In this document: piece by piece, positions 1-5,531 of the stretch | Numbering within the stretch: the first letter of the stretch is position 1 | Layout of the letters: the number at the start of each line of letters is the position of its first letter | Source of the DNA: Gemmataceae bacterium | GTDB taxonomy: Bacteria; Planctomycetota; Planctomycetia; Gemmatales; Gemmataceae | Assembly: GCA_025056835.1 (NCBI GenBank) | Contig: JANWVS010000175.1 | Span: 1 to 5,531 of the forward strand | DNA: 5,531 nucleotides | Direction: 5' to 3' | The notes under the pieces: generated by a model | What the model saw: the letters and a program-made list of their open reading frames with translations, nothing else | The model's database searches: none | What the model was told of the DNA's origin: nothing | Program-made: the position numbers and the translations under genes

Positions 1-753
1 CACCGAGCAACACCACGAGCATCATTGCTCGTTTCCCTGGCGGTGGTGACGTTGCCCCTAGCGCTGAGCCTGATGGGTTTCGGAGCGCAGCTGCTGGACG
101 AACTCGGGCAGCTGCCGGCGTGGCTGGGGGCGCCGTTGCTCGGGCCGGCCCGCCTGCCTCCGCCGCTGGTAATGCTCAGTCACGCGCCGCTGGCTTGGAT
201 CAGATTTTTCGGCTCACCGACGATGGCGCTGTTGGTGCCCACTGGACTGGCGTTTTGGCTGCTGGGGGCCCGCGGCGGCTTGGGTCGCGCCCAATTAGGC
301 CAACTCGCCGATAAGGCCCTGCACGACGTCGGCACGATGTTGTTTCTCTTCGGCGCTGCCGGCGGTTTCAAGGAAGTGATCGTCCAATCGGGAGCGGGGG
401 AGTGGATTGCCCAGACGGTTTCTTACTTGCCGATCTCGAAAGTGGCCGTGGCCTACTGCGTGGCCGCCTTGGTGCGGGCGGCACTCGGCTCGGCGACGGC
501 GGCAATCCTGACCGCGTCGTCCTTGTTGGTCGGGGTCGTCGGCGCAATGCCGGGGCAAGAGACGCTTATGGTCTTGGCGGTGGCCAACGGCGTCACCTTC
601 ATGACTCAGCCGGCCGACAGCGGCTTCTGGATGATCAAGGAGTACGGCAATGTCAGCGTCCGCGATGTGATGTTCAAGTTCAACGCCTGCCGCATCACGA
701 TGTCGTTGACAGGCCTGGTGATCCTCCTGGCTTGGGAAGCGGCGACGCGGTGA
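1..753 (+). CDS. GntP-family (gluconate:H+ symporter type) permease, C-terminal part
   Basis: This is the last 250 codons of a permease of the inner membrane; the frame is open to the left edge, so the true start is outside the window and the TTG at 25 is only the first internal start codon. The assignment rests on GntP-family landmarks, numbered from the first codon here: a hydrophobic G-A-A-G-G-F-K-E-V-I-V-Q-S-G stretch (118-131), R-A-A-L-G-S-A-T-A-A (159-168), and a C-terminal D-S-G-F-W-M-I-K-E-Y motif (206-215) followed by a last membrane span. Known members import gluconate or related sugar acids with protons and are about 440-450 residues long, so roughly the C-terminal 55% is present. 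The block usually written H-x-N-D-S-G-F-W reads Q-P-A-D-S-G-F-W here, which may mark a divergent subgroup. The substrate cannot be told from the sequence. No catabolic partner gene lies downstream. Confidence 0.88.
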   Translation, partial: HRATPRASLLVSLAVVTLPLALSLMGFGAQLLDELGQLPAWLGAPLLGPARLPPPLVMLSHAPLAWIRFFGSPTMALLVPTGLAFWLLGARGGLGRAQLGQLADKALHDVGTMLFLFGAAGGFKEVIVQSGAGEWIAQTVSYLPISKVAVAYCVAALVRAALGSATAAILTASSLLVGVVGAMPGQETLMVLAVANGVTFMTQPADSGFWMIKEYGNVSVRDVMFKFNACRITMSLTGLVILLAWEAATR

Positions 754-769
754 AAGAACCAACGCTGCC

Positions 770-800
770 CAGCCGGCCGACACTGGCCGAACGCCGGCTG
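770..800 (+). terminator. GC-rich hairpin after the permease gene, possible 3' end
   Basis: A perfect 8-base inverted repeat (CAGCCGGC at 770-777, GCCGGCTG at 793-800) with a 15-base loop begins 17 bases after the permease stop codon. The position fits a transcript end or an RNA-stabilising structure. No run of T follows, so it is not a classical intrinsic terminator, and chance pairing in GC-rich DNA is possible. Confidence 0.3.
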
Positions 801-825
801 CCGAGACAATTGAAGTAAGCGCGGG

Positions 826-1006
826 TCAGATCGGCAGTTTCTTGCGGAATGCCTCGGCGATCGAGAGCCTCGGGCGCTTACCGGGCGGCCTTGTGGAAAG
901 CGCCGATCTCCCGTGTGGCTACCTTCGTGAATTCTCCTTCTTTCGCAAGACCGATGACGCGCTGTTGCCCCTTTGGAATTGAGTACGCCGTGTGGGCGGT
1001 GGTCCA
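826..1006 (-). pseudogene. Possible decayed small gene, split by a frameshift
   Basis: Reading the minus strand leftward from 1006, a frame of 42 codons runs to a TAA at 878-880 and contains protein-like text such as K-G-Q-Q-R-V-I-G-L-A-K and E-F-T-K-V-A-T-R-E-I-G-A-F-H-K. A one-base change of frame at about 882 continues it as G-K-R-P-R-L-S-I-A-E-A-F-R-K-K-L-P-I, ending at a TGA at 826-828. Together they resemble the basic C-terminal part of a small protein. There is no ATG, GTG or TTG in the first frame and it is preceded directly by a TGA (1007-1009), so nothing intact can be made. I do not recognise the family; the tail is vaguely like those of small DNA-binding or antitoxin proteins, but that is an impression only. 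Chance open frames in GC-rich DNA are the main alternative. Confidence 0.3.
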
Positions 1007-1094
1007 TCACACTGCCCGTGGGGTCATCGGGGGCGATCGGCCGTTCCCCGCCCGCTGGACCGCCATGGCCCCAGCCATCGCTCGGAAGCAGGGG

Positions 1095-1134
1095 GGGTAC
1101 TTTGCAAGCGGCTATGTAACGGCAGGGTACTTTG
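1095..1134. repeat. Pair of 10-base direct repeats (GGGTACTTTG)
   Basis: GGGTACTTTG occurs at 1095-1104 and again at 1125-1134, exactly 30 bases apart start to start, in the intergenic DNA just beyond the 3' end of the beta-oxidation gene. The first copy extends a run of seven G. Two exact 10-base copies this close are unlikely by chance, and the even spacing (about three helical turns) could suit a protein-binding site or a remnant of a mobile-element end. No function can be assigned from the window. Confidence 0.5.
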
Positions 1135-1146
1135 AGTATGCGCCGC

Positions 1147-3270
1147 TTAGCTGAAAAAACGTCCGCCGGATTTGGCCAAGCTGAGCATCTGCGGCGTGGC
1201 TTGGAATCGCTTGCCCAGCGCCTCGTACTTGGCCAAGCGGCGGACGATCTGGTCCAGCCCCTCGGTGTCGGCCCAGCGCAACAATCCTCCACGAAATGCC
1301 GGAAACCCGATGCCTAGCAACAAGCCCAGGTCGACGTCGGCAGGGTCGCGGACAATGCCTTCACTCAGGACCAAGCTGGCCTCGACAAGCATCGCCAGAA
1401 AGAGCCGGTCGGTGATTTCCTCGACGGCAATCGCGCGTCGGTCGGTGCGACATTTCTCCAAAAAGAAGGCCAAGGCGGGATCGTCGCTGCCGCGCGAGCC
1501 TTTCGCATAACTGTAAAAGCCGGCGCCGGATTTTTGACCGAGCCGCCCAGCAGCGACCAACTCTTGGACAATGCGCGTCTGCTTGGCGCGATCGGCAAAA
1601 GCGGTGTTGACGACTTTGCCCGCGTACAGGGCGGTGTCGAGGCCAACGACATCCGAGAGCGTGATCGGTCCCATGGGCATGCCAAAGGTCGTCGCCGCCT
1701 TGTCGATGGCACGCGGATCGGCCCCTTCTTCCAGCAGGGCGTAGGCCTCGTTCATGTACGGAAAAAGAATGCGATTGACGAGGAAGCCCGGGCAGTCCTT
1801 GACGACGATGGGACTCTTGCCGAGGCGCTTGGCATGGGCGACAAGCGTGACGACCGTGGCGTCGCTCGTTTTGCTACCGCGAATAACTTCCACCAGCTGC
1901 ATTCGGTCCACCGGGTTGAAAAAGTGCAACCCCGCAAAATGGGCTGGCTTCTTCCACGCCTCGGCCATGCGTGTAATCGAAATAGTCGAGGTATTGCTGG
2001 CCACGATGGTGTCGTCGTTCAGGATCGGTTGTAACTCGCGGAAGAGCCGGTTCTTCACCTCTTCGTTTTCGACGACGGCCTCGATTACCAGATCGCAGTC
2101 GCTCAGCATTGCCTGGTTTTGCGACGTGTTGAGCAGGGAAAGGGCTTGCAGCATTTCCTGCGGAGTGGAGCGGCCGAGTTCGACCCGCCCCTGAAGCGAT
2201 TTCGTGATGGCGGCCACGCCCTTGGTCAACTGCTCGGCCGCGACATCGAGCATCAACGTCGGGATGCCGCGCCGCAGATGGGCCCCCGCGATGCCCGAAC
2301 CCATAATGCCGGCCCCGACGATCCCCACGCGGGTGATGGTTCGCGGCTGGATCGAAGCGTCGGCTACGCCGGTATCCTTCGCCAGCCGCTGATTCATGAA
2401 GAACACCGCGATCAGATTGCGCGAGATGACGCTGCCCACCAGTGGCAGGAAAAGATTCGTCTCGATCTTCAACCCTTCGTCGAGTGGCAAATTACATCCC
2501 TGGGCGATGGCCTCGAGCGCCGCCAAGGGGGCCGGCAACTGGCCTTTGGTCTTTTGCAGTACTTGGGCCTTGGCCACGGCAAAGGTGAACGACGCTTGTT
2601 CTTCGCTCAGGCCGATCGGCTGCTGCTTGCGGCGGCGCGCCAAATGCCAATCGCCTGACTGACGTGCCCATGTCAGCAGGCGCCGCGCTTCTTCCACGAG
2701 GTTTTCGCTGGGGACGGCATCGAAAATCAGGCCGATCTCGCGGGCCCGGGTGGGCTTGATCGGCTCGCCGGAACAAATCATCTCGGCGGCAAGGCTGGGA
2801 CCGACGACGCGCGGCAAGCGTTGCGTGCCCCCCCAGCCGGGAATGAGGCCGACCTTCACTTCAGGAAAGCCAAGCTCGGTCTTGGGATGCGAGCCGCACA
2901 ACCGATAATCAAAGCCGAGGGCGACTTCCAGGCCGCCGCCCAGGCAAGCACCGTCGATCAGGGCGATCGTCGGGCACGGCAATCGTTCGAAGCGGGCAAT
3001 AATGTCCAGTCCGCGCTGCACCAGACGGCGGTTGTGGGCCTCGTCGGTGCCGGCGGCACCTAATTCTTTCAGATCGGCGCCGGCGATGAACATGCCCGGT
3101 TTGCCGCTTTGAAGCACGACCCCGTCGAGATCGCTCCGCTGCTCGAGTTGGCTCAGGACGGCCTCAAAGTCTGCCAATACCGCTTGGCCTAAGGTGTTGG
3201 CCTTGCTGCCCGGCAGGTCAAAGGTGACGACGGCACAACGATCGCTGATGGTCAAATACAGGGAGTTCAT
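1147..3270 (-). CDS. fadJ: Bifunctional enoyl-CoA hydratase / 3-hydroxyacyl-CoA dehydrogenase (beta-oxidation alpha subunit, FadJ/FadB type)
   Basis: This cytoplasmic fusion enzyme hydrates 2-enoyl-CoA and then oxidises the L-3-hydroxyacyl-CoA with NAD+, the second and third steps of fatty-acid beta-oxidation. With the start at 3270 it has 707 residues, the usual length for FadJ/FadB. The N-terminal crotonase domain (about 1-190) shows the oxyanion-hole segment F-I-A-G-A-D-L-K-E and both catalytic glutamates, E115 in G-G-G-L-E and E137 in F-P-E-V. The dehydrogenase domain begins near 310 with the NAD loop G-A-G-I-M-G (319-324) and carries the H449/E461 dyad in H-F-F-N-P-V...L-V-E. Two C-terminal helical domains follow, with F-G-M-P-M-G-P and F-P-A-F-R-G-G. 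I chose ATG 3270 over the in-frame ATG at 3306 (12 residues longer) because a GAGGA lies five bases upstream and homologues begin near here. The thiolase partner (FadI/FadA type) is not in the window. FadB versus FadJ cannot be settled by inspection. Confidence 0.93.
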   Translation of the reverse strand: MNSLYLTISDRCAVVTFDLPGSKANTLGQAVLADFEAVLSQLEQRSDLDGVVLQSGKPGMFIAGADLKELGAAGTDEAHNRRLVQRGLDIIARFERLPCPTIALIDGACLGGGLEVALGFDYRLCGSHPKTELGFPEVKVGLIPGWGGTQRLPRVVGPSLAAEMICSGEPIKPTRAREIGLIFDAVPSENLVEEARRLLTWARQSGDWHLARRRKQQPIGLSEEQASFTFAVAKAQVLQKTKGQLPAPLAALEAIAQGCNLPLDEGLKIETNLFLPLVGSVISRNLIAVFFMNQRLAKDTGVADASIQPRTITRVGIVGAGIMGSGIAGAHLRRGIPTLMLDVAAEQLTKGVAAITKSLQGRVELGRSTPQEMLQALSLLNTSQNQAMLSDCDLVIEAVVENEEVKNRLFRELQPILNDDTIVASNTSTISITRMAEAWKKPAHFAGLHFFNPVDRMQLVEVIRGSKTSDATVVTLVAHAKRLGKSPIVVKDCPGFLVNRILFPYMNEAYALLEEGADPRAIDKAATTFGMPMGPITLSDVVGLDTALYAGKVVNTAFADRAKQTRIVQELVAAGRLGQKSGAGFYSYAKGSRGSDDPALAFFLEKCRTDRRAIAVEEITDRLFLAMLVEASLVLSEGIVRDPADVDLGLLLGIGFPAFRGGLLRWADTEGLDQIVRRLAKYEALGKRFQATPQMLSLAKSGGRFFS

Positions 3271-3275
3271 CGCGG

Positions 3276-3280
3276 TCCTC
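3276..3280 (-). promoter_or_regulatory. Ribosome binding site deciding the start of the beta-oxidation gene
   Basis: On the minus strand GAGGA is followed by five bases and then ATG (3270-3268). It supports this start rather than the in-frame ATG at 3306. It lies in the 47-base gap between the two divergent genes. Confidence 0.6.
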
Positions 3281-3317
3281 GGGTGCTGTGGCTTGGCCTC
3301 CGCCATATACCTTCCCC

Positions 3318-4046
3318 ATGATTCACGTTGAGAATCTTACGAAGTCGTTCCGCGATCTGCGCCGCGGTACGGTGGTGGCGGTCGACCACGTCAGTTTTGA
3401 TGTCGGCCCCGGCGAGGTGCTCGGTTTGCTCGGTCCCAACGGCGCCGGCAAAACGACCACGCTCCGCATGCTCTGCACCGTCCTGAAACCAACCAGCGGC
3501 ACCGCTACCATTGCCGGCTTCGATGTCATTGCTCAGCCGGAAAAAGTGCGGGCCAACATCGGCTTTCTCTCCGCCAACACAGCCATCTACGATCGCATGT
3601 CGGCTTGGGAGATGGTCGAGTATTTCGGCAAACTCTATGGATTGGCCGGCGACCGGCTCCGTCAACGCATGGAACAGGTCTTCGCTTCCTTGCAAATGAA
3701 CCATTTTCGCGACGTGCTGGGTGCGAAGATGTCGACGGGCATGCGGCAAAAAGTGTCGATCGCTCGGGCCATCGTGCACGATCCGCCGGTGTTGATTTTC
3801 GACGAACCTACCCTGGGGCTGGACGTGCTGGTCGCCCGGGCCGTGCTGCAAAATGTCGAGCAACTCCGCGATCAGGGCAAGTGCATCATCTACTCCACCC
3901 ACACGATGCGCGAAGTGGAAAAGTTGTGCCGGCGTGTGGCCATTATCAATCACGGCCAAATCGTGACCTGCGGCCTGCTCGACGACCTCCGCCGCCGCCA
4001 CGGCCAGCACGACCTGGAGGAGTTGTTTTTCCAACTCGTCACCTGA
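3318..4046 (+). CDS. ABC transporter ATP-binding protein, NatA type
   Basis: This 242-residue protein is the nucleotide-binding subunit of an ABC exporter of the NatA (sodium or ABC-2 export) type, expected to work at the inner face of the membrane with a separate permease. Visible motifs are Walker [10 protein letters not shown] (39-47), the signature loop S-T-G-M-R-Q (139-144) in place of L-S-G-G-Q, Walker B V-L-I-F-D-E-P-T (158-165, catalytic E163) and the H-loop histidine at 195 in S-T-H-T-M. The usual Q-loop glutamine is not evident: the segment after the first domain reads [14 protein letters not shown], which resembles NatA proteins. ATG 3318 was chosen because [11 protein letters not shown] is the normal family N-terminus; the frame opens at a GTG at 3288, but that would add an atypical ten residues. 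No clear Shine-Dalgarno precedes it. No permease gene follows, which is unusual for this family, so its partner and substrate are unknown. Confidence 0.9.
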   Translation: MIHVENLTKSFRDLRRGTVVAVDHVSFDVGPGEVLGLLGPNGAGKTTTLRMLCTVLKPTSGTATIAGFDVIAQPEKVRANIGFLSANTAIYDRMSAWEMVEYFGKLYGLAGDRLRQRMEQVFASLQMNHFRDVLGAKMSTGMRQKVSIARAIVHDPPVLIFDEPTLGLDVLVARAVLQNVEQLRDQGKCIIYSTHTMREVEKLCRRVAIINHGQIVTCGLLDDLRRRHGQHDLEELFFQLVT

Positions 4047-4290
4047 CCGGCGGCGTCGCCGCGGCGGGCTTCCTTCACCAGACGGGCGAAACCAAAGATT
4101 CGTGCGCACGTCGCCGTTGTTACAGGGCGGCAGCGTGCCGTCGGGAGCAAAGGCTGGCGGTTAAGCCAGGCGATTCGGCTCGCAGGTTCTCCGGCGCCGC
4201 GGACCAAAGGAGTTTGCCGACAAGACACGGTATTGCCGCGGGAGTCGCCGCCACGGTACCGGGCAAGGCGTTGGGCCGATGAAAACGGCG
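4047..4290. other. Convergent intergenic gap of 244 bases, no gene recognised
   Basis: This segment separates the 3' ends of the ATPase gene (+) and the membrane protein gene (-). It holds two small inverted repeats: CGGCG/CGCCG (4048-4052 with 4057-4061), immediately after the ATPase stop, and CTGGC/GCCAG (4154-4158 with 4165-4169, six-base loop). Neither is followed by a T run on either strand, so neither is a convincing intrinsic terminator. Long open frames cross it but they are out-of-frame extensions over the neighbouring genes. I see no RNA gene, riboswitch or coding start here. Confidence 0.6.
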
Positions 4291-5067
4291 TTAGGGAGCG
4301 GCAGCCCAACCGGCGGTCGGCGCGGCGGGGCGCCGCCCGAACAACCACACCAACAGCAAGTGGGTAGGCAGGTAAATGACGATCGGCAAACCGACTACCA
4401 GCGTGGCGAAGTACCAATCGGGATCCATGAAGTGTTGTGGCTTCTGGTCGCTCATACCGAAGACGTAATTGATGTTGACCGGTTCTTGGCGGCGCTGGCG
4501 GTGGGCGGCAGGCTCGATTTGCGGGACGTCCGTACCTGGCGGGGCTTGCAGCGACGGCGCCTCGCGCGGCTGCGGTCGCGGCTCGGGCATGGCGACGTAG
4601 CAGATGCCCATGACCAGCCAAGCGGTCACCGTCCACAAGGCGAACGCTCGCCGGTCGTAGCCCAGCCGCCACACCAGACCAAGCAACAAAAACGGCAGCC
4701 AGAAGTGGAAAAACGAAAGCATCCGCGTGAACAGCGGCCGCCGGTCATCGAACATGTAGTGAGTCATCTCGGTCAAATGGTTGCCGGTCAGCTCGACCAA
4801 GAAATCGACGACCCAGAGCATCTGCGGCAGAAAGATGCCGACGAGTGGAGCCGAGATCAGCAACGGGCTTTCGAGCCAGAGGCCGGCCAGCGTGAAAAAC
4901 AAGGCGACGTCGCAAAAGTAAAGGAAGTTGGTCGGACCGTAATCGCGCCAGTAGATCGGCACGAGGACCGCCATGAACGCCGTATAAGCGAGCTTGAGCC
5001 ACAGCGGCAAGCGCTGCGACGGCGGAAAGAGATAGTGCCAAGACGAAAGCTTGTGGGACGAACCCAT
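4291..5067 (-). CDS. Conserved hypothetical multi-spanning membrane protein
   Basis: A 258-residue integral membrane protein of unknown function. About six hydrophobic segments are visible, near residues 22-40, 45-64, 67-93, 115-136, 141-160 and 219-244. A polar, proline-rich loop (about 161-195) separates the fifth from the sixth and leads into the motif N-I-N-Y-V-F-G-M-S-D-Q-K-P-Q (198-211), followed by H-F-M-D-P-D-W-Y-F just before the last span. I recall this N-x-N-Y-V-x-G-x-S-D motif from uncharacterised membrane proteins of planctomycetes and Bacteroidetes, but know no function for them. The loop between spans 3 and 4 carries H97, E100 and H103 (in N-H-L-T-E-M-T-H), which could in principle bind metal; this is speculation. 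The ATG at 5067 has no clear Shine-Dalgarno, but a TATAAT lies about 35 bases upstream. It lies downstream of the HD-GYP gene on the same strand, 72 bases away. Confidence 0.85.
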   Translation of the reverse strand: MGSSHKLSSWHYLFPPSQRLPLWLKLAYTAFMAVLVPIYWRDYGPTNFLYFCDVALFFTLAGLWLESPLLISAPLVGIFLPQMLWVVDFLVELTGNHLTEMTHYMFDDRRPLFTRMLSFFHFWLPFLLLGLVWRLGYDRRAFALWTVTAWLVMGICYVAMPEPRPQPREAPSLQAPPGTDVPQIEPAAHRQRRQEPVNINYVFGMSDQKPQHFMDPDWYFATLVVGLPIVIYLPTHLLLVWLFGRRPAAPTAGWAAAP

Positions 5068-5102
5068 GGCGTTCTTTGGCCCCGAGCGTAATACAAGGGT
5101 CT

Positions 5103-5108
5103 ATTATA
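5103..5108 (-). promoter_or_regulatory. Possible promoter -10 box (TATAAT) for the membrane protein gene
   Basis: The minus strand reads TATAAT at 5108-5103, 35 bases before the start codon of the membrane protein gene and inside the 72-base gap after the HD-GYP gene. It lies in the only clearly AT-rich patch nearby. The best upstream element at about 17 bases spacing, ACTTAA (5131-5126), is a poor match to TTGACA, so the -35 side is weak. It suggests separate transcription from the HD-GYP gene. Confidence 0.45.
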
Positions 5109-5139
5109 TGGTGCTTGCCGATTCTTTAAGTGCCGTCGG

Positions 5140-5531
5140 TCACGATGACTGTTGGAGCAAGGTCTCAACTTTCGAGCGGACGCGAAGTAGCGCTTGGACG
5201 CAAAGCGGATCGAAGTGGGTGCCGGCCTTACTCACGATTTCGAGAAAGGCAAGTTGCGGCGGCATGGCCGGTCGGTAGGGACGATGGGAGGTCATGGCGT
5301 CGAAGGCGTCGGCGACGGCCACGATCCTGGCTGTCAGGGCGATCTGATCGCGACCGAGTCGGTCGGGGTAGCCGGTGCCGTCCCATTTTTCATGGTGGTG
5401 GCGAACAATCGGAACGATCGATTGTAAACCGTTGATATTGGCCACGATCGCCGCACCTTTGACCGTATGCGATTTCATGATGTCGAACTCGGAGGGGGTT
5501 AACTTGCCGGGCTTACGCAGGATGGCGTCGT
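5140..5531 (-). CDS. HD-GYP domain protein (cyclic-di-GMP phosphodiesterase type), C-terminal part
   Basis: The last 129 complete codons of a protein that continues past the right edge; the internal ATG at 5478 is not the start. HD-GYP domains are metal-dependent phosphodiesterases that break down cyclic di-GMP and so lower the signal for sessile growth. The fragment begins with D-A-I-L-R-K-P-G-K-L-T-P, then K-S-H-T-V-K-G (metal-binding H21 of the fragment), R-H-H-H-E-K-W-D-G-T-G-Y-P (about 43-55), containing the diagnostic histidine pair and GYP triplet, then V-A-D-A-F-D-A-M-T-S (about 72-81) and A-G-T-H-F-D-P. These match the C-terminal half of the domain with the usual spacing, and the metal-ligand positions that fall in this part are intact. 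The HD dyad itself and any N-terminal receiver, PAS or GAF sensor lie outside the window. The protein ends about 20 residues after the domain, with no C-terminal partner domain. Confidence 0.92.
   Translation of the reverse strand, partial: DAILRKPGKLTPSEFDIMKSHTVKGAAIVANINGLQSIVPIVRHHHEKWDGTGYPDRLGRDQIALTARIVAVADAFDAMTSHRPYRPAMPPQLAFLEIVSKAGTHFDPLCVQALLRVRSKVETLLQQSS

Noticed and set aside
750..818. A 22-codon frame starting at a GTG that overlaps the permease stop (GTGA)
   Set aside because: The overlap suggests coupling, but the peptide is very short, has no recognisable feature and contains the hairpin at 770-800.
849..1154. A 101-codon open frame on the plus strand in the gap between the permease and the beta-oxidation gene
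   Set aside because: No ribosome binding site, cysteine- and arginine-rich text without a domain, and it runs through the direct repeats and into the end of the neighbouring gene. The minus-strand frames at 826-1006 look more protein-like.
606..1292. A 228-codon open frame on the minus strand crossing the gap
   Set aside because: It overlaps both flanking genes out of frame and has no coherent domain.
3267..4109. A 280-codon open frame on the minus strand opposite the ABC ATPase gene
   Set aside because: Its text is rich in H, R, Q and D without domain motifs, typical of a frame antisense to a GC-rich gene; the plus-strand frame has all ABC motifs.
4100..4260. A riboswitch-like or RNA-gene-like look to the convergent gap, from GC-rich short hairpins
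   Set aside because: I checked by eye for cyclic-di-GMP and cobalamin riboswitch cores and for a tRNA T-arm and found none; the pairings are only five bases and the position is downstream of both genes.
4279..5091. A 270-codon open frame on the plus strand opposite the membrane protein gene
   Set aside because: Highly charged, low-complexity text with many R, Q, E and G and no recognisable domain; the opposite frame has ordered membrane spans and a conserved motif.

Overview
The window looks like an ordinary stretch of chromosome from a GC-rich bacterium. A planctomycete (Pirellulales-like) is my best guess. That guess rests on the mix of families: a FadJ-type beta-oxidation fusion beside a NatA-type ATPase, a multi-spanning membrane protein carrying an N-I-N-Y-V-F-G-M-S-D-Q motif that I associate with planctomycete and Bacteroidetes hypothetical proteins, and an HD-GYP protein. 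Weak or absent Shine-Dalgarno sites at two of the three visible starts fit. This is an inference from gene content, not a measured taxonomic assignment.

Layout from left to right. Bases 1-753 (+) hold the C-terminal part of a GntP-family permease whose start lies outside the window. Bases 754-1146 contain no intact gene. They hold a GC-rich hairpin just after the permease stop, what looks like a decayed small reading frame on the minus strand (826-1006), and two copies of a 10-base direct repeat close to the end of the next gene. Bases 1147-3270 (-) encode a complete bifunctional enoyl-CoA hydratase/3-hydroxyacyl-CoA dehydrogenase with all expected catalytic residues. A gap of 47 bases separates it from a divergent NatA-type ABC ATPase (3318-4046, +), which has no permease gene beside it. 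Bases 4047-4290 form a convergent intergenic gap. Bases 4291-5067 (-) encode an uncharacterised protein with about six membrane spans, preceded by a perfect TATAAT hexamer. Bases 5140-5531 (-) hold the C-terminal part of an HD-GYP cyclic-di-GMP phosphodiesterase that runs off the right edge.

The genes do not form an obvious single pathway: a sugar-acid importer, a fatty-acid oxidation enzyme, an export ATPase, an unknown membrane protein and a signalling phosphodiesterase lie in short, alternately oriented units. I found no CRISPR array, RNA gene, intact mobile element or defence cassette, and no convincing evidence of a new multi-gene system. The items most worth a second look are the membrane protein family, the decayed reading frame with the nearby direct repeats, the altered signature motif in the GntP permease, and the lone NatA ATPase.
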